DNA of 64,000 bases from Margaritifera margaritifera (lineage: Eukaryota; Mollusca; Bivalvia; Unionida; Margaritiferidae). Where the stretch lies: contig JAQPZY010001665.1 in assembly GCA_029931535.1 (NCBI GenBank), forward strand, positions 1,509,501 to 1,573,500, in the 5' to 3' direction. The translations under genes and the position numbers were made by a program. The notes under the pieces were generated by a model. That model was not told where the DNA came from and searched no databases. It saw only the letters and a program-made list of their open reading frames with translations. Shown here piece after piece: positions 61,301 to 62,514 of this stretch (position 1 is the first letter of the stretch; the number at the start of each line of letters is the position of its first letter).

Positions 61301-61470
61301 ACAGATTGGGATTGAGATGCGTTCACGTCACTTCAACCTCCTCCGCCTCCAGCACCTGTGTATGGTGGGACTCAGTTTTGTTAAGGACATTGCAGAGAAT
61401 GACTTTGCCACTCCAAGCTGGCTCTGCATTGTTAACCTCTCTGCTCTTGACACCCTGCAGAATCAGGATG
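3438..61470 (+). CDS. Unconventional myosin with C-terminal MH2 (Smad-like) domain, partial, 19 exons
   Basis: This spliced gene model joins 19 exons: 3438-3555, 6074-6191, 9403-9474, 12462-12606, 14260-14485, 15861-16025, 16919-17064, 18247-18360, 20435-20504, 21261-21316, 29757-29906, 30470-30581, 31418-31666, 39369-39487, 46390-46453, 51510-51667, 53372-53444, 55682-55840 and 61275-61470. All codon phases match across the junctions and no stop occurs in about 836 codons. Residues 1-500 (window numbering) are a myosin motor with TEDS Glu at about 104, switch II DMAGFE at 162-167, relay helix, loop 2, HFVRCLRPN and converter. One IQ motif lies at 522-532 and an MH2 domain at about 657-834. 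The start, P-loop and switch I lie upstream of the window. The gene probably continues past exon 19 (phase 1 donor). An actin-dependent ATPase motor is expected from the family; the MH2 module suggests binding to phosphoprotein or Smad-type partners (inference). By eye the motor resembles classes III and XVI most. Confidence 0.93.
3968..4029. repeat. (AT)n microsatellite
   Basis: About 31 uninterrupted AT dinucleotides. Confidence 0.98.
4300..4582. repeat. Minisatellite, 48-bp unit, ~6 copies
   Basis: The units contain 'ttgccacatgcatattttaa' and 'gaatatatatgctagttaat', with near-identical copies spaced 48 bases apart. The rest of intron 1 (4590-5440) shows nothing I can name. Confidence 0.95.
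5440..5760. repeat. Degenerate tandem duplication, ~130-bp unit
   Basis: The sequence 'tatcactctggaagccatat' with 'catactaatgaggtaat' recurs three times with many differences ('ccgctctgggggccatattt' in the first copy). It is intronic. Confidence 0.6.
6074..6191 (+). CDS. Myosin exon 2 of window (upper 50K region)
   Basis: The acceptor is tatttcag and the donor is tatg|gtagga. The exon runs from phase 0 to phase 1. It encodes [20 protein letters not shown], the counterpart of the 'I..ILA.ILHLGNIEF' segment found in nearly all myosin motors, followed by an acidic stretch (VEEPETG...NEEEVDY). Confidence 0.9.
6222..6256. repeat. (AAT)n and, at 6441-6483, (GT)n microsatellites
   Basis: A run of about 11 AAT triplets lies just after exon 2. 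A separate imperfect GT/ATGTGT tract at 6441-6483 lies before the LINE remnant. Confidence 0.95.
6560..7820 (-). pseudogene. 5'-truncated non-LTR retrotransposon (LINE)
   Basis: Read on the minus strand, 7811-7272 encodes part of a reverse transcriptase: [11 protein letters not shown] (motif A), [13 protein letters not shown] (motif B) and FADDST (catalytic YADD-type box). After a frame break, 7035-6703 encodes the C-terminal tail with [20 protein letters not shown] and [15 protein letters not shown], typical of CR1/Jockey-like elements. The 3' end has an AATAAA and a (TTA)n tail (6560-6575 on + strand). The endonuclease is missing. Flanks on both sides belong to one degenerate repeat, so it inserted into that repeat. 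Confidence 0.9.
7830..8860. repeat. Degenerate ~160-bp tandem repeat
   Basis: The phrases 'accctatttcacctacagt', 'atgaaaattggtatgtggat', 'aactcaaccatacaaaact' and 'aggtcactgtgacctaactt' recur about six times. A 36-base sub-duplication sits at 8462-8525. The segment 6490-6560 left of the LINE is another partial unit. Confidence 0.75.
8886..9040 (+). mobile_element. Degenerate tRNA-derived SINE
   Basis: The A-box-like 'tggtggctcagttg' and B-box-like 'gggtttgaatcctgt' are spaced as in a tRNA, followed by a much-diverged tail ('aaagctctttgcaagg'). Confidence 0.55.
9403..9474 (+). CDS. Myosin exon 3 of window (before HCM loop)
   Basis: This 72-base exon has acceptor tttttgtag and donor agag|gtttgt, and runs from phase 1 to phase 1. 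It encodes [20 protein letters not shown], which fits the myosin 'vA.LLgv....L..aLt' helices leading to the cardiomyopathy loop. It is too short to stand out as an open frame. It is supported by its exact phase fit between exons 2 and 4. Confidence 0.88.
9480..12455. other. Intron 3, no gene recognised
   Basis: I see AT-rich unique sequence. A 28-base direct duplication lies near 10580-10625 ('cttatctctgattggctatt' twice) and a near-duplicate 'gggattataacaacctcatg' at 11180-11250. Short open frames (for example 11496-11726) have no motif or splice signals that fit the myosin frame. Confidence 0.5.
12462..12606 (+). CDS. Myosin exon 4 of window (HCM loop with TEDS site, DALAK helix)
   Basis: The acceptor is catttgcag and the donor is aatag|gtaggg; phases run 1 to 2. 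It encodes [31 protein letters not shown] (shown here only as landmarks: [20 protein letters not shown]). The residue 16 positions before the Asp of DALAK is Glu, so by the TEDS rule the loop is constitutively acidic and would not need phosphorylation by a heavy-chain kinase. Confidence 0.95.
13415..13592 (+). mobile_element. tRNA-derived SINE, family A
   Basis: The head 'tagctcagttggttgagcat' is strongly tRNA-like, with B box 'caggtttgatacac'. Then come 'aggccagccagggtcagctg', 'tgtatccttgggaaatacac' and 'tttccttggcatgatatagc', ending in an A-rich tail. It is the best-preserved SINE here together with that at 58935. Confidence 0.85.
14260..14485 (+). CDS. Myosin exon 5 of window (switch II and relay helix)
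   Basis: The acceptor is gactacag and the donor is tttcag|gtacta; phases run 2 to 0. Switch II reads [11 protein letters not shown]; the canonical form is LDIxGFE, so Asp, Gly, Phe and Glu are kept and only Ile is replaced by Met. The relay helix [20 protein letters not shown] follows, then [16 protein letters not shown] 60-bp minisatellite starts directly at the donor. Confidence 0.97.
14486..15420. repeat. Minisatellite, 60-bp unit, ~15 copies, starting at the exon 5 donor
   Basis: The unit contains 'tggtacatttagttcactat' and 'tatttgaactttaatcattt'. The first, most diverged copy starts with the donor itself (gtactattcaatacactgtt); copies around 15060-15300 are nearly identical. The remainder of the intron to 15860 is unremarkable. 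Confidence 0.96.
15861..16025 (+). CDS. Myosin exon 6 of window (lower 50K region)
   Basis: The acceptor is ttttcttag. The exon is 55 codons in phase 0 and encodes [20 protein letters not shown] followed by a segment ending FTVAHYAGE, the classic 'P.Gll.lLDEE......tD' and 'F.i.HYAG.V.Y' blocks. The donor is GAG|GCAAGT, a GC-AG intron. With a GT donor instead, no HYAGEVLY join would be possible here. Confidence 0.96.
16026..16918 (+). other. GC-AG intron (intron 6), no gene inside
   Basis: The 5' end is GCAAGT after GAG and the 3' end is ctgttgtag. The context around the GC (AG|GCAAGT) is a near-perfect U1 match apart from the C, as is usual for GC donors. No repeat or gene is recognised inside. 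Confidence 0.9.
16919..17064 (+). CDS. Myosin exon 7 of window (lower 50K, before loop 2)
   Basis: The acceptor is ctgttgtag and the donor is agacg|gtaaat; phases run 0 to 2. It encodes [20 protein letters not shown] and ends [18 protein letters not shown], matching 'V.Y...gfleKNrD.l......l...S.n.li..LF'. The last bases of the exon and the donor are re-used as the unit of the adjoining minisatellite. Confidence 0.96.
17050..17735. repeat. Minisatellite, 49-50-bp unit, ~13 copies, built from an exon end and its donor
   Basis: The unit runs 'atccatggaaagatggtaaa' through 'ttgttttgtgtatgtcttgc' and 'atgtagatgt'. It aligns with the true exon 7 end (17050-17080: gatccttggaaagacg|gtaaatt). Nearly every copy therefore repeats about 15 exon bases and a GTAAAT donor. 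Confidence 0.96.
17740..18240. other. Intron 7 remainder, T-rich
   Basis: AT-rich sequence with a stretch of 'tttattcattcattt'-like simple sequence at 18050-18190 and a 20-base duplication ('tttgataaattaattg') just before the acceptor. No gene is seen. Confidence 0.5.
18247..18360 (+). CDS. Myosin exon 8 of window (loop 2)
   Basis: The acceptor is attttcag and the donor is caaaa|gtaaga; phases run 2 to 2. It encodes a low-complexity Gln/Pro/Arg/Lys-rich stretch ([20 protein letters not shown], then ...[12 protein letters not shown]) where loop 2 sits in other myosins. Loop 2 contacts actin electrostatically, and its basic charge fits that role. The sequence is variable between myosins, so support here comes from splice signals, phase and position. 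Confidence 0.88.
18425..19350. repeat. Minisatellite, 46-bp unit, ~19 copies
   Basis: The unit contains 'ttatctgtcctgttgtcttg' and 'gtatgttgatatcagtgggt'. Internal copies alternate cag/cac and gata/gatc variants. It starts about 65 bases after the exon 8 donor. 19350-20430 holds no recognised feature. Confidence 0.97.
20435..20504 (+). CDS. Myosin exon 9 of window
   Basis: The acceptor is tttatacag and the donor is tttagg|gtgagt; phases run 2 to 0. It encodes [20 protein letters not shown] then HFR, corresponding to the 'tvas.fr.sL..Ll' region after loop 2. The open frame joins cleanly to exon 10 to give [20 protein letters not shown]. Confidence 0.88.
21261..21316 (+). CDS. Myosin exon 10 of window (56-base exon)
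   Basis: The acceptor is tacttccag and the donor is gtaag|gtaggt; phases run 0 to 2. It encodes [19 protein letters not shown], equivalent to 'sL..Lm..L....pHFvRCikPN' in other myosins. The last codon is completed by exon 11, giving HFVRCLRPN across an 8.4-kb intron. Confidence 0.95.
21720..22215. repeat. Minisatellite, ~32-bp unit, ~15 copies
   Basis: Variants of 'tgctgtatcccattcagcca' plus 'atgacagtaca' recur throughout. The copies are quite diverged, so this is an older array than most others here. Confidence 0.9.
22215..22480. repeat. Dispersed repeat, copy 1 (second copy at 54170)
   Basis: It shares 'cattagtacaaa', 'tagggatt', 'ctgtctatt', 'agggaact', 'ggttacaat' and 'gcagtgtacatctta' in the same order with 54170-54440. 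The element is short and non-coding and looks SINE- or MITE-like, but I see no tRNA boxes. A (TA)n/(GT)n tract lies at 22580-22605. Confidence 0.6.
22990..23800 (+). pseudogene. DIRS retrotransposon remnant, gag-like part
   Basis: Short broken frames precede an unmistakable DIRS reverse transcriptase and occupy the place of gag. One at 23417-23623 includes Lys/Arg/Gln-rich sequence. The assignment rests on position, not on a motif, and stops and shifts are frequent. Confidence 0.5.
23830..24400 (+). pseudogene. DIRS-type reverse transcriptase, degraded
   Basis: Across frames the RT blocks can be read: [14 protein letters not shown] near 24100, then [20 protein letters not shown] and [20 protein letters not shown], and [13 protein letters not shown] ending near 24390. 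These fit the DIRS/Ngaro type (LDLkDAYfhipIh; ALPFGLa.sP.vF). The catalytic Asp of motif A is kept, but stops interrupt the frame, so it is dead. Confidence 0.9.
24400..25310 (+). pseudogene. DIRS RT thumb / RNase H, degraded
   Basis: After the [16 protein letters not shown] (FLG.eFdT-like) is readable near 24580. An RNase H-like block TDASSSFGA (24905) and [20 protein letters not shown] then [19 protein letters not shown] (24980-25125) follow, as in DIRS elements. Frame breaks separate the pieces. Confidence 0.88.
25640..25990 (+). pseudogene. DIRS tyrosine recombinase, N-terminal fragment
   Basis: Readable pieces include [20 protein letters not shown] and [19 protein letters not shown], corresponding to the SAM-like N-terminal domain of DIRS integrases. 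The frame then ends at the border of an unrelated AT-rich insert (25995-26955). Confidence 0.75.
25995..26955. mobile_element. Possible nonautonomous insertion inside the DIRS recombinase
   Basis: About 960 AT-rich bases separate the two halves of the recombinase reading. The left end has 'tggcttataggtcatatata' and 'tcacttataaag'; the right end has 'atatatcacttataagtcaa'. These look like loosely inverted or related termini. It contains a C10 run at 26238. No target duplication could be fixed. Confidence 0.45.
26985..27770 (+). pseudogene. DIRS tyrosine recombinase, catalytic part, degraded
   Basis: Across frames I read [18 protein letters not shown]-like and [20 protein letters not shown], then [17 protein letters not shown] and a tail with [10 protein letters not shown] near 27690. 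These match the DIRS YR core (RisElHaLsv, the Arg of the catalytic set) and the conserved 'HdVR..ats' segment. There is an internal duplication of the 'ctggctatggcaggc' region (27072/27136). Confidence 0.8.
28310..28875. repeat. Minisatellite, 87-bp unit, ~6 copies
   Basis: 'atcatgtacttcattaaaca' recurs every 87 bases with 'tggcctcactataatgtggt' and 'gtactgtgtgtgt'. Because 87 is divisible by 3 it opens a 145-residue minus-strand frame that is not a gene. 28880-29750 holds no recognised feature. Confidence 0.97.
29757..29906 (+). CDS. Myosin exon 11 of window (HFVRCLRPN, SH1 region)
   Basis: The acceptor is aacttacag and the donor is gacag|gtttgt; phases run 2 to 2. It encodes [20 protein letters not shown] then [20 protein letters not shown], the block 'CikPN......fd...v..QL...GvlEtirirr.Gyp.R'. 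It ends in PFQVFLDR. The reactive SH1/SH2 Cys pair of muscle myosin is not evident. Confidence 0.97.
30470..30581 (+). CDS. Myosin exon 12 of window (converter)
   Basis: The acceptor is atatttacag and the donor is accaag|gtactt; phases run 2 to 0. It encodes [20 protein letters not shown] and later [10 protein letters not shown], matching the converter block 'RY..L........c..il.......q.GkTKvFlk'. The intron falls between GKTK and VFLK. Confidence 0.96.
30612..30800 (+). mobile_element. tRNA-derived SINE, family B, degenerate
   Basis: 'gtgtttagcttgctgg' and B-box-like 'acaggtttgaatatta' are followed by 'aggccgggtcagctac', 'tgtgtacttgggcaaagcat' and 'cttggcattataacctactt', the same tail as the copy at 313. 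Confidence 0.7.
30990..31405. repeat. Minisatellite, 31-bp unit, ~13 copies, running into the exon 13 acceptor
   Basis: The unit is 'gctaaatccatgtgtttact' plus 'attttgtgtgt'. The last copies drift into 'ttttctattttcattttttc', which is the pyrimidine tract of the acceptor at 31417. Confidence 0.96.
31418..31666 (+). CDS. Myosin exon 13 of window (lever arm, one IQ motif)
   Basis: The acceptor is cttttgcag and the donor is aaaagg|gtaagt; phases run 0 to 0. It begins [12 protein letters not shown] and carries one IQ motif, [11 protein letters not shown] (IQxxxRxxxxR, with Ala in place of the usual Gly), expected to bind calmodulin or a light chain. About 48 further residues ([19 protein letters not shown]... 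) match nothing I recognise. VFLKYWH.DQLN resembles class XVI myosins as I recall them. Confidence 0.95.
32044..32095. repeat. (GA)n microsatellite
   Basis: About 26 GA dinucleotides. Another short tract (GAGAGT / GT)n lies at 32820-32866. The surrounding intron (31700-32890) is otherwise featureless. Confidence 0.98.
32885..33745. repeat. Minisatellite, 40-bp unit, ~21 copies
   Basis: The unit is 'gatttacaatatgaaacttc' plus 'aaccaaaatacccaggcaaa'. Variants (acaatatg/acaacatg, ttccacc/ttcaacc/ctccacc, tatccagg) are mixed through the array. Confidence 0.98.
34040..34790. repeat. Minisatellite, 69-bp unit, ~10 copies
   Basis: 'gagcattatgactcatcatt' then 'acaactgtccttaaacattg' and 'catgagcattaattgttaca' recur at 69-base spacing. 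The right-hand copies (34560-34760) are diverged and shorter. Confidence 0.95.
34902..35045 (-). mobile_element. 3' end of the same LINE family as at 6560
   Basis: (ATA)n followed by 'ctttatttatagaaggtaac' and 'ttagtacaaaactattctcc' matches 6561-6640 closely. Only the 3' tail of the element is present (extreme 5' truncation). Confidence 0.88.
35085..35750. repeat. Minisatellite, ~42-bp unit, ~15 copies
   Basis: The unit contains 'cacatatatgatacaggtat' and 'acatcataaatacacagtgt'. gtatca...tgatac arms inside each unit make it partly palindromic. It gives spurious frames on both strands. Confidence 0.96.
36655..36785. repeat. Tandem repeat, ~22-bp unit, left half (split by pogo element)
   Basis: Variants of 'tatcactaaattaccataaa' end exactly at the TA before the pogo-type element. 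The same repeat resumes at 38763. Confidence 0.93.
36788..38760 (-). mobile_element. Pogo/Tigger-type DNA transposon, nonautonomous, with TA target duplication
   Basis: The element is 1973 bases. Its outer ends are inverted: CAGTCCTACCC at 36788 and GGGTAGGACTG at 38760, flanked on both sides by TA. Subterminal 'gtcgacataggcgg' motifs are repeated at both ends. The minus strand carries broken transposase: a CENPB/psq-type N-terminus at 38130-37790 ([20 protein letters not shown]) and a second piece at 37810-37589 ([16 protein letters not shown], then NADETALYV with the first catalytic Asp). The two pieces are frame-shifted and the rest of the DDE domain is absent. Confidence 0.93.
38763..39125. 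repeat. Tandem repeat, right half, 22-26-bp units
   Basis: 'tatcactaaatcaccataaa' units pass into a 26-base version 'atcactattactgaattact' plus 'atacat' repeated about ten times. The array ends about 240 bases before exon 14. Confidence 0.95.
39369..39487 (+). CDS. Myosin-MH2 linker exon 14 of window
   Basis: The acceptor is tctacccag and the donor is cacaag|gtaggc; phases run 0 to 2. It encodes [20 protein letters not shown] and a highly charged tail ([15 protein letters not shown]...). It has no domain I know and is likely a flexible linker between lever arm and MH2. Support is from splice sites, phase and charged composition, unlike the surrounding repeats. Confidence 0.75.
39575..40046. 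repeat. Minisatellite, 39-bp unit, left block
   Basis: The unit is 'agatagatgtgctgacaaac' plus 'tactaggtgttgataagac'. It starts about 90 bases after exon 14 and stops at the hAT-containing insert. The same unit continues at 41180. Confidence 0.96.
40047..41175 (+). pseudogene. hAT-type transposase remnant inserted in the 39-bp array
   Basis: The C-terminal hAT dimerisation region is readable at 40498-40690: [20 protein letters not shown], then [20 protein letters not shown] and [11 protein letters not shown], with a stop after FSS. The upstream frame 40141-40376 ([17 protein letters not shown]...) lies in the same insert and is probably more of the element. Low-complexity ends (C10 at 41091, 'ggacctccccctctt') make its termini hard to place. 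Confidence 0.82.
40675..40836. repeat. Imperfect inverted repeat, 46-base arms, 70-base loop
   Basis: 40675-40720 (begins gacctttgaaactctatcac) is the reverse complement of 40791-40836 at about 41 of 46 positions. The loop holds (TA)n and a T-rich run. The left arm overlaps the end of the hAT coding remnant. Confidence 0.9.
41180..41998. repeat. Minisatellite, 39-bp unit, right block, ~21 copies
   Basis: Same unit as 39575-40046. Sub-variants occur in runs: copies with 'actactagccattgataaga' cluster at 41640-41810, copies with 'tactaggtgttgataagac' elsewhere. It opens a spurious 232-residue minus-strand frame. Confidence 0.96.
42486..43016. repeat. 36-bp array with 4-unit higher-order pattern, ~14 copies
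   Basis: The unit is 'aaatacatattcactgaata' plus 'caccatatcatacaag'. Variants A (catattcactg), B (caaattcactg) and C (catattcgctg) follow the order A A B C / A A B C / A A A C. The 36-base period keeps 212- and 147-residue frames open on opposite strands. These are not genes. Confidence 0.97.
43478..43685. repeat. Minisatellite, 29-bp unit, 7 copies
   Basis: 'gtcttttgtctgttattaca' plus 'catcgtaaa' is repeated head to tail almost without change. There are no spacers, so it is not a CRISPR array. 43020-43470 is featureless. Confidence 0.97.
43975..44098. repeat. Tandem duplication, ~59-bp unit, 2 copies
   Basis: 'aaagttgaagttgtttattt' through 'cagcagcagcaggcatgtag' occurs twice with one substitution (ttattgacac/ttattggcac). 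Confidence 0.95.
44445..44935 (+). pseudogene. DIRS tyrosine recombinase fragment, second copy
   Basis: The segment parallels 27040-27700: 'PFEPLS' then [24 protein letters not shown], later GPISAVQQ. Its cues align with the first DIRS copy but it differs at many bases, so it is an independent, old insertion. No RT is found beside it. 44940-45470 has short 'agatctcactagcc' duplications but nothing nameable. Confidence 0.75.
45475..45560 (+). mobile_element. Possible tRNA-derived SINE head
   Basis: An A-box-like 'gttggtttggatgactcc' and B-box-like 'cacgggttcaggcccc' are spaced as in a tRNA. The sequence right after the B box is the unit of the following array. Confidence 0.45.
45545..46018. 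repeat. Minisatellite, ~47-bp unit, ~10 copies
   Basis: 'aagccccagtctgattgtgc' plus 'atatttctcctgttacacta' and 'ttggttt' recur with moderate divergence. The first unit is continuous with a SINE-like head. Confidence 0.93.
46279..46315. repeat. (TA)n microsatellite
   Basis: About 18 TA dinucleotides, some 75 bases before exon 15. Confidence 0.98.
46390..46453 (+). CDS. Myosin-MH2 linker exon 15 of window (64-base exon)
   Basis: The acceptor is cttattttcag and the donor is taccag|gtgaga. At 64 bases it is exactly the length needed to take phase 2 from exon 14 and give phase 0 to exon 16. Its frame, [20 protein letters not shown], is open throughout. It is Ser/Gln-rich with no domain. I found it only by asking which exon could reconcile exons 14 and 16. 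Confidence 0.72.
47690..48400. repeat. Degenerate ~140-bp intronic repeat
   Basis: About five copies carry 'tggcctgcatttgagacaag', 'aagacatctgttgatttg' and 'ggtcaaaggtcaaggt'. AGGTCA-like hexamers recur but only as part of the repeat. 46460-47690 before it shows nothing I recognise. Confidence 0.7.
48400..50218. repeat. Long minisatellite, 94-bp unit, ~19 copies
   Basis: The unit contains 'acattagctgacaggttaca', 'cttttccatactgtccaatg' and 'taatgacccttacttaggga'. Copies at 49580-49960 are nearly identical; the left edge is more diverged. It is the largest array in the window and lies in intron 15. Confidence 0.98.
50255..50345. repeat. Tandem repeat, 30-bp unit, 3 copies
   Basis: 'agtgatctttggattgcttg' plus 'gaccctttaa' in three head-to-tail copies. 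Confidence 0.95.
51000..51088. repeat. Tandem duplication, 44-bp unit, 2 copies
   Basis: 'aaactgtttctgtttggttg' plus 'aatgaccgtgatgacgtaaa' is duplicated without visible change. 50350-51000 is featureless. Confidence 0.95.
51115..51490. repeat. Minisatellite, 44-48-bp unit, ~8 copies, running into the exon 16 acceptor
   Basis: 'tctgaaattgcatggcataa' plus 'cttgtgtcttggtctt' repeats. The last, diverged copy ends about 20 bases before the used acceptor at 51509. Confidence 0.95.
51510..51667 (+). CDS. MH2-domain exon 16 of window (N-terminal part of MH2)
   Basis: The acceptor is caattgcag and the donor is aagac|gtaaga; phases run 0 to 2. It encodes a helix ([15 protein letters not shown]) then [20 protein letters not shown] and [15 protein letters not shown]. 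This is the start of MH2: Smads have 'WCsIaYyElN.rVGe.F......v.vdGftdps'. An alternative upstream acceptor at 51493 keeps the frame only if exon 15 is skipped, so exon 15 could be a cassette exon. Confidence 0.93.
51606..51907 (+). repeat. 151-bp tandem duplication containing the 3' end of MH2 exon 16 and its donor
   Basis: 51606-51756 and 51757-51907 look identical base for base. The first 62 bases of each copy are exon sequence ending aagac|gtaaga. The second copy lacks an acceptor of its own, and reading through from the first into the second meets a stop. Confidence 0.96.
52996..53348. repeat. Diverged ~170-bp tandem duplication before exon 17
   Basis: Two copies share 'gtagcaactaatatagttca', 'ttttacattcttgtatcctg' and 'cactgctttggtgctgtatt'. 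The second ends 23 bases before exon 17. 51910-52990 is featureless. Confidence 0.9.
53372..53444 (+). CDS. MH2-domain exon 17 of window
   Basis: The acceptor is ttttgaag and the donor is ggcaag|gtcagt; phases run 2 to 0. It encodes [20 protein letters not shown] then YIGKG across the next junction. It corresponds to 'f.LGlLsNvnRn..ie.tRrhIGkGV' of Smad MH2 domains, residue for residue at most conserved positions. Confidence 0.95.
53653..53748 (+). mobile_element. Partial SINE, family B
   Basis: 'cttgatggtttagtggttta' and 'cttggcactaaataatctac' with 'ttcctgtaccttaaaacac' match the tail of the copy at 313-505. The central part is deleted. Confidence 0.6.
54170..54440. repeat. Dispersed repeat, copy 2
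   Basis: It matches 22215-22480 in order of shared words ('gcattagtacaaa', 'agggaactt', 'tggttac', 'caatgtacatctta'). Its right end is the founding unit of the following 65-bp array. Confidence 0.6.
54374..54826. repeat. Minisatellite, 65-bp unit, ~7 copies
   Basis: 'aaccatttacagaagcacta' plus 'aggaagttcaacacctgttg' and 'caatgtacatcttaagtata' repeat at 65-base spacing with very few changes. Confidence 0.97.
54976..55128. repeat. Minisatellite, 30-bp unit, 5 near-perfect copies
   Basis: 'accaaaggccatgtcgacag' plus 'tgtatctagt' is repeated five times without visible change. The period of 30 opens frames on both strands. Confidence 0.98.
55682..55840 (+). CDS. MH2-domain exon 18 of window
   Basis: The acceptor is tttgtatag and the donor is gtgaag|gtagtc. 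It has 53 codons in phase 0, beginning [20 protein letters not shown] and ending LPQDKTVK. It covers the Smad 'GV.Lyy.gGeV.aeclsds.ifv...' strands and the approach to the 'lkIFn' helix. The Smad segment with conserved His/Cys residues is reduced to [14 protein letters not shown]. Confidence 0.92.
56430..56640. repeat. Dispersed degenerate repeat
   Basis: 'agctcagctggtcatagctc' and 'tgtccagcgtccatctttca' precede 'ctactgggagaattgccatg' and 'aaacttgactcacacac'. It resembles the repeat type at 1500-2380. 55845-56430 is featureless. Confidence 0.5.
57050..57400. repeat. Degenerate tandem repeat interrupted by a LINE
   Basis: 'acatccaatatgactaccat' and 'atgatgtttagttggac' style units recur about three times and stop at the LINE tail. 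Confidence 0.55.
57402..58720 (-). pseudogene. 5'-truncated non-LTR retrotransposon, second family
   Basis: On the minus strand, from about 58690 down, [10 protein letters not shown] begins the RT, followed by [14 protein letters not shown] (motif A), [20 protein letters not shown] (motif B) and FADDMS (catalytic box) to 58194. After a frame break 58139-57663 gives the C-terminal region with [15 protein letters not shown] and [13 protein letters not shown]. The 3' end is marked by a (GATAA)n tail at 57402-57420. The endonuclease is missing. It differs clearly from the LINE at 6560. Confidence 0.92.
58932..59135 (+). mobile_element. tRNA-derived SINE, family A
   Basis: The head 'gtggtagcacagtttgtaga' and B-box-like 'ttgttcgatacccg' precede 'aggccagcctgggtcggcta', 'tgtgtccttagaaaaggcac' and 'tttccttggcatgatatagt'. 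It is close to the copy at 13415. Confidence 0.85.
59140..61270. other. Intron 18 remainder, nothing recognised
   Basis: About 2.1 kb of AT-rich unique sequence without tandem repeats, transposon motifs or splice-phase-compatible open frames. Confidence 0.5.
61275..61470 (+). CDS. MH2-domain exon 19 of window (C-terminal part of MH2)
   Basis: The acceptor is ttgtatcag and the donor is aggatg|gtaatt, ending in phase 1. It encodes [20 protein letters not shown] then [20 protein letters not shown] and [14 protein letters not shown]. It matches Smad 'kIFnn.eFa.lLa.sv......l...CtirmSFVKGWG......TPCWiEihl..pLqwLd'. If the donor is not used the frame stops at 61485-61487. No SSxS-type receptor phosphorylation tail is seen in either case. 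Confidence 0.94.
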
Positions 61471-61739
61471 GTAATTTAATCTTTTAATTAAGAAATTATG
61501 TTGGCTTTAATACTGTCGACAATATATAGATTAATATATGTTTCAGTTAAATTTTGAATGGAAAACATATGATGAATAGGCATGACAAAGGTATCTTTTT
61601 CCGATTGGTGCATCACTACTATCCATAAACCAGGCCTATATGGTCAAGGCCTCAGTAGACATTAAAGATTAGCATGAGTATCCCTCCTTCCATCTACTCC
61701 TGTTGTCAGCAAATATGAAGGAGATCTCTGACCATCTGT

Positions 61740-62340
61740 TGGACAGAATCTGATATCTGTGGAATACCAATGCTTTCTTTTCAGAGAGGCTATTACCAGT
61801 AGCATTCTCTTTACACTGAAATCACACACATATGGACACATACAGTGTGGACATTCAAGCTTAGGTAAGAACATTGTGGCAGTAAGGATGGCAACTCAAC
61901 AGTTTTGTAAGGTATTCATTGCAACTTCCAAACTTGTGCAGAATATGGTGGCCATGTCTTCAATGCAGGACTTGGCATCTTTAGTATCTGTTCAACTTGT
62001 CGAAAAATCAGATAATGAACATGTAGGGGAGTCTATGGCCCACATTCGCTTGGTTAACAGGGCAACAGGAAACATTTTTCACTGCTCGTCATTACTGAGA
62101 CTGTACTGCTCACAGGGCATGCAGAAGCAGGCAGCACAAAAGCTGCCTTGCCAGCTCTCCTTACCCCTCCTTGAACATTTCAATCACATCAATTTCAGCC
62201 ACAATGGAGAGATGATCTTCGGCACAAGGAGAGAAGGTTTAATACTGCTCAACAGAAGCAATATTGTCCACAGCTTAACTTCAGATGGCAACAGGCTCAG
62301 TTTCAGAGGTTCGCTAATGAAGGGGATGGAAACTTAGTTT
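61740..62340 (+). pseudogene. DIRS retrotransposon remnant, gag-like frame
   Basis: A 192-residue open frame ends KMET-like at 62337 and includes LPCQLSLPLLEHFNHINFSH then IFGTRREGL, resembling the 'p....LL.lpfdG..lFG' element of DIRS gag proteins. It lies just upstream of the matching RT. It is probably a decayed gag, with moderate support. Confidence 0.6.
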
Positions 62341-62514
62341 CTCTTTCCCCATGCCTTCTAACCCCCAAAGACTGCCAATGGCTTAGCAACCCCAATTGCC
62401 TGCCAACAACCTACTAGACTCCTTTATTTTCAACAGACCTGGATGGATCTTTCCCTGCAAAATGAGTAGGCAATCCAGGTTGTTACAGAGGGACTTCAGA
62501 TTGTATTTATCCAA

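Noticed and set aside
61471..61487. Stop TAA just after exon 19 as the gene's end
   Set aside because: Possible, but a donor (atg|gtaatt) precedes it and no polyadenylation signal is obvious nearby. I left the gene open at 61470.
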